Source: Alcaligenes faecalis | GTDB lineage: Bacteria; Pseudomonadota; Gammaproteobacteria; Burkholderiales; Burkholderiaceae_B | DNA: 64,000 nt | Reading direction: 5' to 3' | NCBI RefSeq assembly: GCF_009497775.1 | Contig: NZ_CP031012.1 | Span: 3,499,235 to 3,563,234, forward strand | Notes under the pieces: generated by a model | The model's database searches: none | The model's input: the letters and a program-made list of their open reading frames with translations, nothing else | What the model was told of the DNA's origin: nothing | Translations under genes and position numbers: made by a program | In this document: positions 20,687-28,791 of the stretch, in pieces | How the letters are laid out: each line of letters opens with the position of its first letter | Numbering within the stretch: the stretch's first letter is position 1

Positions 20687-21490
20687 TTAGTCTTCAGTGA
20701 CCAGACGCAGACCCAAGTAACGCGGTGGCACGCCAACCGAACACGCCCCGGTTTTTGGGTCGCGGATAAAGTCGGGCATCACCGCAATGTGCTCGCCCCC
20801 CAGGGTGCGTACCCCGCAGTTCTCCAGACGCGACTCTGCACGCGGCATGCTGATACGGTGTACCCGTACGTGGCAGGTATTGGTCCATTCGGCCACCTGC
20901 CCGCCCGCATCAAATACCCCATAGGCATTGGCAACACCCTGCCCCAAAGGGGCCAGGGGAACTTCCTGTTCCTGCTTGCGCTTGTAGCTGTCCTGATACT
21001 CCTGCAGCCACAGGGCAGCTTGCTCATTTTCATCCAGGCCGCTTTGTGCCGACTCAAGCACTTTCTGGTCCGCGAAATAGCTCCATTCCAGATAATCCGG
21101 CAAACGGAATTTCTTGCCGGTGCGCTCGCTTAACCAGGCAGCGTAATCCTGGCCATCCTGCCAGCTAACCCCCACCACCGGCATATTCTTGGCCTGGCCT
21201 TGGCCCACCGCATCGGCGGCCTTGCAGCGCTCGGCACGAACGCACTGATCGTACTCAAACTGGCTGACCTGATACTTCATGGCTTTCAGGGTGGGAACGG
21301 GAGCGTACATCACTGTGTCGGACGCAATCAGACGCCCATCCAGCAAGTATTCACCGGCCTGCATGACTTCACGCGCCGGACCGGCCACTTCAACCAGCTC
21401 GGGCAAACCCGCTGGATTGCTGGGCTCGCCAGACGAACATCCGGCCAGAATGGCCACCAACAGCACCGATCCCACTACATGGCTTCGCAT
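20687..21490 (-). CDS. SUMF1/FGE-like lipoprotein, NirV-like
   Basis: The 267-residue product has a lipoprotein signal with lipobox LAGC near residue 19 and a formylglycine-generating-enzyme-like fold: PVVGVSWQDGQDYAAWLSERTGKKFRLPDYLEW, NAYGVFDAGGQVAEWTNT and LGLRLV at the end. Such proteins (NirV) accompany nirK in several denitrifiers, with unknown function. Here it is convergent with the Crp/Fnr gene in the denitrification block. The start at 21490 is preferred over the upstream one because AGGGAG lies 7 bases before it and the signal peptide follows. Confidence 0.8.
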   Translation of the reverse strand: MRSHVVGSVLLVAILAGCSSGEPSNPAGLPELVEVAGPAREVMQAGEYLLDGRLIASDTVMYAPVPTLKAMKYQVSQFEYDQCVRAERCKAADAVGQGQAKNMPVVGVSWQDGQDYAAWLSERTGKKFRLPDYLEWSYFADQKVLESAQSGLDENEQAALWLQEYQDSYKRKQEQEVPLAPLGQGVANAYGVFDAGGQVAEWTNTCHVRVHRISMPRAESRLENCGVRTLGGEHIAVMPDFIRDPKTGACSVGVPPRYLGLRLVTED

Positions 21491-21625
21491 TGTGCACTCC
21501 CTAAAGACAAGCACAATTGAAGCCCAAGCGCCTGCAGGCGTCCTTGCGCCAAGGCAAACAGAGTCCTTAAGGACTCAAAAATAGAAGCTATTCAAGATTC
21601 ACGGTTCAACAGCACAGGTAAAAAG

Positions 21626-21662
21626 AAAGCCCCTTGGACCGGATATCGATCCAAGGGGCTTT
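21626..21662 (-). terminator. Rho-independent terminator of gltS
   Basis: AAAGCCCCTTGGA pairs perfectly with TCCAAGGGGCTTT (13 bp). On the minus strand it is followed by TTTCTTTTT, and it lies 46 bases after the gltS stop. Confidence 0.9.
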
Positions 21663-21707
21663 CAAAATCGCGCAGCAAGACAGGTTGATGCGCCCGACTA
21701 CGCAGGC

Positions 21708-22937
21708 TTAGGTCAGAAAATTCACAAAGCCCGTAATAATTACGGCATTGAAGAAGTCAATGAACAAGGAGCCTACCAGAGGGATCACAAAGAAGGCTTT
21801 GCGAGATGGACCATTGTCTTCCGTGAAGGCCTGCATATTGGCCATGGCATTAGGCGTTGCGCCCATGCCAAAACCACAATGCCCGGCCGACATCACCACG
21901 GCATCGTAATCCTTGCCCATGACCTTGAACGTCACGTAGCTGGCAAAGAAGAACATCATGACGGTCTGGGCGATCAGGATGATCAACAGCGGCCCCGCCA
22001 CTTCAGCCAACTCCCACAGCTTCATCACCATCAGCGCCATGACCAGGAAGAAAGCCAGGGACACATTGCCCATGATTTCAAACTCTTTTTCCGGTAAGCG
22101 ATAACGACGCCAGTCGATCACATTACGAATGATGGCCGCCACCAGCATGGAACCCAGATAAGCTGGCAATACAATGCCACGCTCGCCCAACCAGTCAATG
22201 ATGACACTGCCCACGCCAATCGCGATGGACAGCAGGACTACGGCATACACCGGCATTTCAAAGCCACCATCGTCAACCTTAACGGTTTCCTTAACCGTAG
22301 TTTCCACCGTATGGGGCGCAACTGCACCCTCATGCTGACGACGATGACGACGGTATGGAGCAGGGCCGTCAATATTATATTTTTTCATCAGGCGCTTGCC
22401 CAAGGGGCCACCGATGACACAACCCATCACCAGCCCCCAGGTCGAAGCAGCAATGGCAGCGGGCAACGCACCAACAGCACCGGCGTTCTCCAGCATCGGA
22501 CCGAAGGCAGCAGAGGTACCGTGGCCACCCGTCATGGAGATCGAACCGGCGGCCAGACCCAGCAAGGGATTAGCGTCCATGAGGGTGGCCAAGGTCACGC
22601 CCATCACGTTTTGCAGAATAATCAGGACAACCGCACAGCCCAGAAACAGAGCAACCGCCAGACCGCCCTTTTTCAGCAGCTCGAAGCTGGCTGAAAAACC
22701 GATGGTCGTGAAAAAGGCCATCAGCAAGAAATTGCGTATATCGTCGTTGAACGAAAAGTTGAACGAGCCGGTCTGATGTCCTACCAAGGCAATCAAGGCA
22801 AAGATCAAACCGCCAATAATGGGGCTGGGAATGAAATAGCGGGCCAATACAGCAACGCGATTCTTTATATATTCTCCCAGCACGAGAAAGACAGCCGCCA
22901 AACCTACCGTTTGCGCGATATCGAGCTGAATGTTCAT
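21708..22937 (-). CDS. gltS: Sodium/glutamate symporter GltS
   Basis: GltS imports glutamate with Na+. The 409-residue inner-membrane protein has about ten hydrophobic segments in two halves and the family signatures GLAAGSISMTGGHGTSAAFG in the first half and SAGHCGFGMGATPNAMANM in the second, which form the re-entrant loops. A charged central loop (about 195-215) is rich in Arg/His. It is a single gene with its own terminator. The 250-base gap upstream (22938-23148) shows no recognised regulatory site. Confidence 0.95.
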   Translation of the reverse strand: MNIQLDIAQTVGLAAVFLVLGEYIKNRVAVLARYFIPSPIIGGLIFALIALVGHQTGSFNFSFNDDIRNFLLMAFFTTIGFSASFELLKKGGLAVALFLGCAVVLIILQNVMGVTLATLMDANPLLGLAAGSISMTGGHGTSAAFGPMLENAGAVGALPAAIAASTWGLVMGCVIGGPLGKRLMKKYNIDGPAPYRRHRRQHEGAVAPHTVETTVKETVKVDDGGFEMPVYAVVLLSIAIGVGSVIIDWLGERGIVLPAYLGSMLVAAIIRNVIDWRRYRLPEKEFEIMGNVSLAFFLVMALMVMKLWELAEVAGPLLIILIAQTVMMFFFASYVTFKVMGKDYDAVVMSAGHCGFGMGATPNAMANMQAFTEDNGPSRKAFFVIPLVGSLFIDFFNAVIITGFVNFLT

Positions 22938-23148
22938 CTATCCGTTCCTTACATCTTTGGAATAAGGGGCCTGCACCTTTGTGTCTGACAGAGGCTTCAA
23001 ACCAATTTGTTCAAATAGGCATGTCTATCGTCGCTACTTCGTCCTTGTGGGACAAAGGCATGACCACCAACAGCGTAGTAAAACCGAGAAAAATAACATG
23101 AACAGGCGCCTAATGACGCCAATTTCCCTGAATCGGTCCGCTTTATTA

Positions 23149-23175
23149 CAAAAAAACCCGCCAATTGGCGGGTTG
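23149..23175 (-). terminator. Rho-independent terminator of ispB
   Basis: AACCCGCCAATTGGCGGGTT is a perfect 10-bp palindromic stem. On the minus strand it is followed by a T run, 15 bases after the ispB stop. Confidence 0.88.
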
Positions 23176-23189
23176 AGGAAAGTGACTGC

Positions 23190-24155
23190 TTAGCGGTCGC
23201 GTTCGATGGAAAACGCGCACAGGCTCAGCAATACCTGCTTGAATTCGCTATCCGGGACATCCGCCAGGGCCTGAACGGCCAGTTGGGCTTCTGCCTTGGC
23301 CGCTTCACGTGTGTAGGCCAATGCGTCGGTTTGTTCAATGGCCTGAGCAACTGCGGCAAAATCCGCATCGCCGGTTTCAATGGCCGACTTGATCAGCTGA
23401 ACCTGCTCGGGCGTACCAACTTCCATGACACGGATCAGTGGCATGGTGGGCTTGCCTTCGCGCAGATCGTCACCCACGTTCTTGCCCAGAGCCTGGGCAT
23501 CGCCGGTGTAATCGAGCACGTCGTCAACCAATTGGAAAGCAGTACCCAGGTGGCGACCATAGGCGGCCATGGCTTCTTCCATTTCAGGCGAAGCACCGGC
23601 CACAATGGCACCGACTTGTGCCGCTGCTTCAAACAGCTTGGCGGTCTTGTAGCGCACCACTTGCAGGTAACGCTCCAGGGAAACGTCCGGGTCGTGTACG
23701 TTCAGCAGCTGCAGGACCTCACCTTCGGCAATCACCGTAGTGGCTGCCGACAGCACGGCCATGGCAGGCATGGAGTTCGATTGCACCATCATCTCGAAGG
23801 AGCGCGAGTACAGGTAATCGCCAACCAGCACGCTGGCCGCATTACCGTAGACCGCATTGGCCGTGTGGCGACCGCGACGCATATCGGATTCATCGACCAC
23901 ATCGTCGTGCAGCAAGGTAGCGGTGTGGATGAACTCCACCACGCCGGCCAGCAGATGGTGTGTGTTCCCCTGATAAGCCAGCGCGCGGGCTACCAGCAAC
24001 AGCAGCGCAGGACGCATGCGCTTGCCACCAGCACTAACGATGTATTCGCCGATTGTGCGTATCAGCACCACATCCGAATTCAAGCGCTCACGAATGACGA
24101 CATCAAGAGCCTTCATGTCGTCGGCAATAGGTTCAATCAGGGTGGACAGGTTCAA
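23190..24155 (-). CDS. ispB: Octaprenyl diphosphate synthase
   Basis: IspB makes the polyprenyl side chain of ubiquinone. The 321-residue protein has both Asp-rich motifs of long-chain trans-prenyltransferases: first LLHDDVVDESDMRRG, second LVDDVLDYTGD. It also has GGKRMRPAL for IPP binding. The start is a TTG (24155): the N-terminus MNLSTLIEPIADDM matches related proteins better than the next ATG at 24116, which would cut conserved residues. It diverges from the DUF815 gene, which also starts at TTG. Confidence 0.94.
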   Translation of the reverse strand: MNLSTLIEPIADDMKALDVVIRERLNSDVVLIRTIGEYIVSAGGKRMRPALLLLVARALAYQGNTHHLLAGVVEFIHTATLLHDDVVDESDMRRGRHTANAVYGNAASVLVGDYLYSRSFEMMVQSNSMPAMAVLSAATTVIAEGEVLQLLNVHDPDVSLERYLQVVRYKTAKLFEAAAQVGAIVAGASPEMEEAMAAYGRHLGTAFQLVDDVLDYTGDAQALGKNVGDDLREGKPTMPLIRVMEVGTPEQVQLIKSAIETGDADFAAVAQAIEQTDALAYTREAAKAEAQLAVQALADVPDSEFKQVLLSLCAFSIERDR

Positions 24156-24328
24156 AACAGAATTCCGGACGAGTAAGGGAGGGGGCCGCGATCGGCCAAC
24201 CGTAACTTGATGATTATACGATTTTGAATCGCTTTGGGCCTATTGTTACGCGTCAAGCACAACAGTGATCGCAGAAAAAGGTGCCAAATTAGCGATAATA
24301 AGCATTTCAACCTGAAACGGAGACTGTC

Positions 24329-25195
24329 TTGAGTTCGCAAGACCTTAGTACCCTGATCAGCCGGGCCGAGCGGGTTCTCGCTCAACTGGAAGCCTGGCTG
24401 CCCCCTGCTCCACCCCCCATCAACTGGGATTCCATTGCTTTTCGCTGGCGCACCAATGGTTCGCGCGGCTGGCTTGAAGGTGTCCAGCACGTAGCCACCA
24501 TCCAGACCGACGACCTGCACCATATTGAACGCCAAAAGGGCATTATTGAGCGCAACACCCGCCATTTCCTGGCAGGCAAACCGGCCAATAACGTCTTGAT
24601 GACAGGTGCTCGCGGTACGGGCAAGAGCTCGCTGGTCAAAGCCATGCTGGCCAAATTTGCCGACCAGGGCCTGCGCCTGATCGAAGTGGACAAGTCCGAC
24701 CTGGGCGATCTGGGCTACATCATTGACCTGATCAGCACCCGCCCCGAACACTTCATCATCTTCAGCGACGATCTGTCCTTTGAAGAAGGCGAAGCCGGTT
24801 ACAAGGCACTCAAATCCGTGCTGGACGGCTCGCTGGCCTCACCTGGCGACAATGTACTGATCTACGCCACGTCCAACCGACGTCACCTGATGCCCGAGTA
24901 CATGAAAGAGAACCTGAGTGCCTCCACGTCTGCAGACGGCGAGATCCATCCCGGTGAAGCTGTTGAAGAAAAGGTATCCCTGTCCGAGCGCTTTGGACTA
25001 TGGTTGTCGTTTTACCCCTTTAAACAAGACGATTACCTGGACATTGTGTATTACTGGCTCGGCGCTTTGGGTTGCCCTGCAGAACACATTGAAAGCTCGC
25101 GTATGGAAGCCTTGCAATGGGCTCTGGAACGTGGCTCGCGCTCCGGCCGGGTAGCACGTCAATTTGCTAGAGATTGGACCGCTAGACATGTCTAA
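24329..25195 (+). CDS. DUF815-family P-loop ATPase
   Basis: The 288-residue protein has an AAA-like ATPase core with Walker A GARGTGKSSLVKAM (about residues 92-105), Walker B FIIFSDDLSFEE and an NRRHLMPEY sensor-like region, as in the DUF815 family. No function is established for the family. It starts at TTG with CGGAG about 8 bases upstream. It heads a tightly packed run with the Nudix/ThiE-like gene (8-base overlap) and the spermidine-synthase-like gene (4-base overlap). Confidence 0.9.
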   Translation: MSSQDLSTLISRAERVLAQLEAWLPPAPPPINWDSIAFRWRTNGSRGWLEGVQHVATIQTDDLHHIERQKGIIERNTRHFLAGKPANNVLMTGARGTGKSSLVKAMLAKFADQGLRLIEVDKSDLGDLGYIIDLISTRPEHFIIFSDDLSFEEGEAGYKALKSVLDGSLASPGDNVLIYATSNRRHLMPEYMKENLSASTSADGEIHPGEAVEEKVSLSERFGLWLSFYPFKQDDYLDIVYYWLGALGCPAEHIESSRMEALQWALERGSRSGRVARQFARDWTARHV

Positions 25196-26189
25196 ACCCA
25201 CGTTGGAAGTGGCCGTTGGCGTTTTACTGAACCAACACGGCCAAGTGCTACTGGGAAAACGCCCAGCCGATAAACCCTGGCCAGGCTGGTGGGAACTGCC
25301 AGGTGGCAAGATTGAGGCGGGCGAGAGCGTCATACAGGCGCTGGTACGGGAACTGCGCGAAGAACTCGGCATTGAAACCACCCACGCACACCCCTGGGTC
25401 ACCTATACACACGAATACCCCAAGAACTTCGTCAAACTCTCTTTCTGCCTGGTGCGGGAATGGGAAGGCGAACCCCAGTGCCTGGAAGGCCAAGAGCTTG
25501 CCTGGGTCAACCCTAAAGGTCCTTTGGAAGTCGGCCCTGTACTGCCTGCTACCGAACCGCCGCTGAAATGGCTGCAACTGCCCGAACGCTACCTGATTAC
25601 CAACATCGACGAGCCGGCCCGCTTACCCGCCTACCTGGAACAACTGGAACAAGCCCTGCAACAAGGCCCGGCCTTGGTCCAGTTTCGTGAGCCAGCCTGG
25701 GGTGCCCGGCCCGATGCCGAATTCCATTTACACCAGGCGTTCCTGCAAGTTGTGAACCTGTGCCAGCGCTACCAAGCGCGCTGCCTGGTCAATAGCCTGC
25801 ACCCCGAGAGCTGGTGGGACCACGCCGATGGTGTGCATTTGCGCGCCAGCGACGCCCAGGCCCTGTCCGCGAAATGCCACGACACCCTGACGACATTTCC
25901 CGCGATCAGCAAAGGCTTGATCGGCATGTCCACGCACAATGAAAGTGATATTGAAATAGCCCGCAAGATCCAGGCGGACTTTCTGGTTCTGGGCCATGTC
26001 CTGGCAACCTCCTCCCATCCCGGCGACCCCGGCATGGGCTGGGCCCGTTTTGCCAGTCTGGCGGAACAAGCTGGCCTGCCAGTGTTTGCCATAGGCGGAC
26101 AATCGGCCAAGACCTTGGCAGACGCCCGCAACCACGGCGCACACGGTATTGCCGGTATACGCCACATGCTGGACAACGACCCGGCATGA
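25188..26189 (+). CDS. Fused Nudix (MutT-like) hydrolase and ThiE-like domain protein
   Basis: The first about 130 residues of this 333-residue protein form a MutT-type Nudix domain with a complete Nudix box (GGKIEAGESVIQALVRELRE followed by ELGIE). They probably sanitise 8-oxo-dGTP. The rest (about 140-333) resembles thiamine-phosphate synthase (LVNS, GVHL, GMSTHNESDIEIA, DFLVLGHV, VFAIGGQS), an arrangement known in Proteobacteria where the ThiE-like half has no proven thiamine role. The start at 25188 overlaps the DUF815 gene by 8 bases; the frame is open to 25164. Confidence 0.9.
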   Translation: MSKPTLEVAVGVLLNQHGQVLLGKRPADKPWPGWWELPGGKIEAGESVIQALVRELREELGIETTHAHPWVTYTHEYPKNFVKLSFCLVREWEGEPQCLEGQELAWVNPKGPLEVGPVLPATEPPLKWLQLPERYLITNIDEPARLPAYLEQLEQALQQGPALVQFREPAWGARPDAEFHLHQAFLQVVNLCQRYQARCLVNSLHPESWWDHADGVHLRASDAQALSAKCHDTLTTFPAISKGLIGMSTHNESDIEIARKIQADFLVLGHVLATSSHPGDPGMGWARFASLAEQAGLPVFAIGGQSAKTLADARNHGAHGIAGIRHMLDNDPA

Positions 26190-26911
26190 CGCCACACGTC
26201 ACCATTTCGGAACACGAAGGCGTACGCTACCTGCACCTGGGCTCTGCCTGGGTGCAGGGTGCCATGCGCCTGGATGCGCCCGATCAGCTGGAGCTTCACT
26301 ACATCCGTCAGATGATGATCTGGACCTTGTTCCAAAACGATCCGCGCCGTATTGCCCAACTGGGCCTGGGCGCAGGCAGCCTGACGCGCTTTTGCTACCA
26401 GCACTTCCCCCAGGCGCGCATCGACGCCGTGGAAATCAACCCGGAAGTAGTGCAAGCCAGTCGCCTGCTATTCAATCTGCCGCCCGACGATGAGCGCCTG
26501 AACGTACACACGGTAGACGCGCTGGACTATCTGGACGCGGTCTACGGCGAGCTGGATGTGCTGCAAATTGATGTGTATTCCGACCAGGCCGAGCACCCTG
26601 CTCTGGAAAGCGAAGCCTTTTATCAGGCCTGTCGCAAAGCTCTGGGGCCGCAAGGCCTGTTGACAGTGAATTTGCTGGGGTCGGAAATGGTGCATGCACG
26701 CAATCTGCATGCGCTGCAAGAAAGTTTCCCGGCTGTGGTCTGGCTACCTGAAACGCACGATGGCAATCTGGTTGCCCTGGCCTTTGCGGACCCGCCGCAA
26801 ATTGATTTTGATGATTTGTACCAGCGGGCCGAAGAAATCCACGCCACCTTGGGTTTGGCCGACGGCGAGGAATGGGTTGACGGGCTGTATGCCTGGATGG
26901 ACCAGGACTGA
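26186..26911 (+). CDS. Spermidine-synthase-like protein
   Basis: The 241-residue product has a Rossmann methyltransferase-like fold of the polyamine synthase type: IAQLGLGAGSLTRFCYQHFPQ for cofactor binding, IDAVEINPEVV, and LNVHTVDALDYLD with LDVLQIDVYSD. It lacks the usual N-terminal tetramerisation part and is shorter than SpeE (about 285), so true spermidine synthase activity is uncertain. It overlaps the Nudix gene as ATGA and ends the operon. A CTCCGGCC/GGCCGGAG hairpin follows at 27041-27062. Confidence 0.83.
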   Translation: MTPHVTISEHEGVRYLHLGSAWVQGAMRLDAPDQLELHYIRQMMIWTLFQNDPRRIAQLGLGAGSLTRFCYQHFPQARIDAVEINPEVVQASRLLFNLPPDDERLNVHTVDALDYLDAVYGELDVLQIDVYSDQAEHPALESEAFYQACRKALGPQGLLTVNLLGSEMVHARNLHALQESFPAVVWLPETHDGNLVALAFADPPQIDFDDLYQRAEEIHATLGLADGEEWVDGLYAWMDQD

Positions 26912-27309
26912 GGCGGTTTCCACGCACTATCAAGCAATGCATGAGCCGCTGTTGAACTACAAGCAAGCAAACTGCAGCCCCAAGCTTGGGAAGTAGTCCA
27001 GTCCTTGCTTGGTCCATACGGGGCAAACCGGGCGTTGAAGCTCCGGCCCAGCCAGGCCGGAGAGCACGGTGAAACGGCCAAACCAAACCAAGCGTCAAGA
27101 AGCCCAGCCAACGCCGAACCCCATCAAATCAAACCAAACCAATCAAATCAAACTTAAATCAAACCAGAACAGACCAGATCGGATCGAATCGAATCGAATC
27201 GAATCGGATTGGATCGGATCGGATCGGATCGGATCAACTCAGGTCAGGTCAGGTCAGGTCAGGTCAGGTCAGGTCAGGTCAGGTCAGATTAGTGTAGGTC
27301 AGGCCAAAC
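26912..27309. other. Gene-free gap before the efflux operon 3' end
   Basis: This 398-base stretch holds the hairpin at 27041-27062 and the pentanucleotide array. Translated frames across it are low-complexity (RSGQVRSGQ-type) and lack ribosome sites. Two operons converge here. Confidence 0.8.
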
Positions 27310-27310
27310 C
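27121..27310. repeat. Degenerate pentanucleotide microsatellite, about 38 units
   Basis: From 27121 to 27310 the sequence keeps a strict 5-base register. Units change in blocks: AAATC/AAACC-type, AGATC, GAATC x4, GGATC x6 (one GGATT before), AACTC, AGGTC x9, then AGATT, AGTGT, AGGTC, AGGCC, AAACC. Most units end in TC. It fills the gap between the spermidine-synthase-like gene and the stop of the convergent efflux-channel gene. No ORF across it is believable. Confidence 0.93.
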
Positions 27311-28785
27311 TATTCTGCTTTCGCAGCTGGATCAACTTCCACCGCTTTCGGCTCTTCGGGATTCAGACCTGTCGCTACATCCCAGCCGCCGCCCAAGGCC
27401 ACCATCAGCTTGACCGCAGCCCGCAGGCGTTGAGACTCCAGATCCAAAGCCTGCCGTTCTGCCGACAAAGCCGTCGCCTGGGTTTGAGCCAGACTCAGGA
27501 AATCCACCAGACCAGCATCAAACTGATTGCGCGTCAGCCGCAGGGACTCGCGAGCCGCAGCCAGCGAACGCGCCTGACTGGCTTGTTCCAGTTCCAGGCC
27601 ATTGCGTTCAGACAGGGCATCTTCCACTTCCTTCAGCGCATCCAACACCGTCTGACGATAGCTGGCCAATTGCTCATCATAGCTGGCCTCGGCCTGCTCG
27701 ACTTGCGCACGGCGTGCCCCAAAATCCAGCAAGGTCAGGGCAAAGGCAGGGCCCAAGGACCAGACACGCGCCGGGGCCGTCAGCCATTCGCTTAAATCAC
27801 TGCTGCTGAAACCCCCACTGGCCTTCAGGCTCAGGCTGGGAAACCAGGCCGCTTTAGCCACACCAATCTGGGCATTGGCCTGCGCCATGCGACGCTCGGC
27901 TCGGGCTACATCGGGACGACGTTCCAGCAGGCTGGATGGCAGGCCCACCGGAATATCCGGAGCGACAGGCCAAGGCGCGTGAGGCACCACCTCAAACTGG
28001 GACGGTGCACGGCCTACCAACACAGCCATCGCATGTTGATAAGTGGCCTTCTCGCGATTCAAGGCCAAGCGCTGGGTGCGAGCCCCCTCCAGCTGGCTTA
28101 ACGCCGCGGCCACATCTCCCGGTGCCGAAAAACCGGCATCCAGGCGATTCTGATTGATTTGCAAGGAACGCTCGTATGCCGCCACGGTTTCATCCAGCAC
28201 TCGCTCGCTGGATTCCACACTACGGTACTGCAAATAGGTTTGTGCCAATTGGGACTGCAAGCTCAAGCGCGTGGCGGCCATATCCGCAGCACTGGCTTGC
28301 AGGCCAGCATCACCCGCCTCTACCTGACGGCGAATCCGCCCCCACAAGTCCACTTCCCAGTTCACCGTGATGCTGGCGTCATAAGCGCTGCTGCTTTGGC
28401 TGGTATCGCCCGAACCGCTGCCACGCCGCGTCGTGCCGACCGAGCTGCCTACTTGCGGGAACTGAGTTGAGCGAGTGTTGGACAAGGTGGCTTGCGCCTG
28501 ACGGACGCGTGCCTGTGCTTGCTGCAAGCTGAAGTTCTGCTCGTTCAGGCTTTGCATCAAGGTGTTGAGCACGCCATCGTTAAAGCTTTCCCACCAGGGG
28601 CCGCGATCCTTCAAATCAGCCGGATCGGCCTGCTTCCAGGCTGTGGAACGCACCCCTTCCCGGAAGTGCTCGCCCACAGGCGCTTCGGGCCGCTGATAAT
28701 CAGGGCCAACAGCACATGCGGACAGGAGCAGCACCATCCCAGCCAGTGCGAAGCGCGGAACAATCATGGCGTTAGAAGTAGGCAT
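27310..28785 (-). CDS. NodT-family outer-membrane efflux channel lipoprotein
   Basis: The 491-residue protein has a lipoprotein signal (VLLLSACAVGPDYQRP; acylated Cys near residue 25) and two TolC-like repeats of long amphipathic helices rich in Ala, Gln and Leu. It belongs to the RND efflux outer-membrane factor family (OprM/NodT). It lies 6 bases after mdtC and completes the tripartite pump, as OpmB does for MuxABC of Pseudomonas. It ends right beside the pentanucleotide array. Confidence 0.93.
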   Translation of the reverse strand: MPTSNAMIVPRFALAGMVLLLSACAVGPDYQRPEAPVGEHFREGVRSTAWKQADPADLKDRGPWWESFNDGVLNTLMQSLNEQNFSLQQAQARVRQAQATLSNTRSTQFPQVGSSVGTTRRGSGSGDTSQSSSAYDASITVNWEVDLWGRIRRQVEAGDAGLQASAADMAATRLSLQSQLAQTYLQYRSVESSERVLDETVAAYERSLQINQNRLDAGFSAPGDVAAALSQLEGARTQRLALNREKATYQHAMAVLVGRAPSQFEVVPHAPWPVAPDIPVGLPSSLLERRPDVARAERRMAQANAQIGVAKAAWFPSLSLKASGGFSSSDLSEWLTAPARVWSLGPAFALTLLDFGARRAQVEQAEASYDEQLASYRQTVLDALKEVEDALSERNGLELEQASQARSLAAARESLRLTRNQFDAGLVDFLSLAQTQATALSAERQALDLESQRLRAAVKLMVALGGGWDVATGLNPEEPKAVEVDPAAKAE

Positions 28786-28791
28786 ATCAGC

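Noticed and set aside
27069..27413. 114-codon ORF across the pentanucleotide array
   Set aside because: Sequence is only the translated repeat (RSGQVRSGQ type) and overlaps the 3' end of the efflux-channel gene; no SD.
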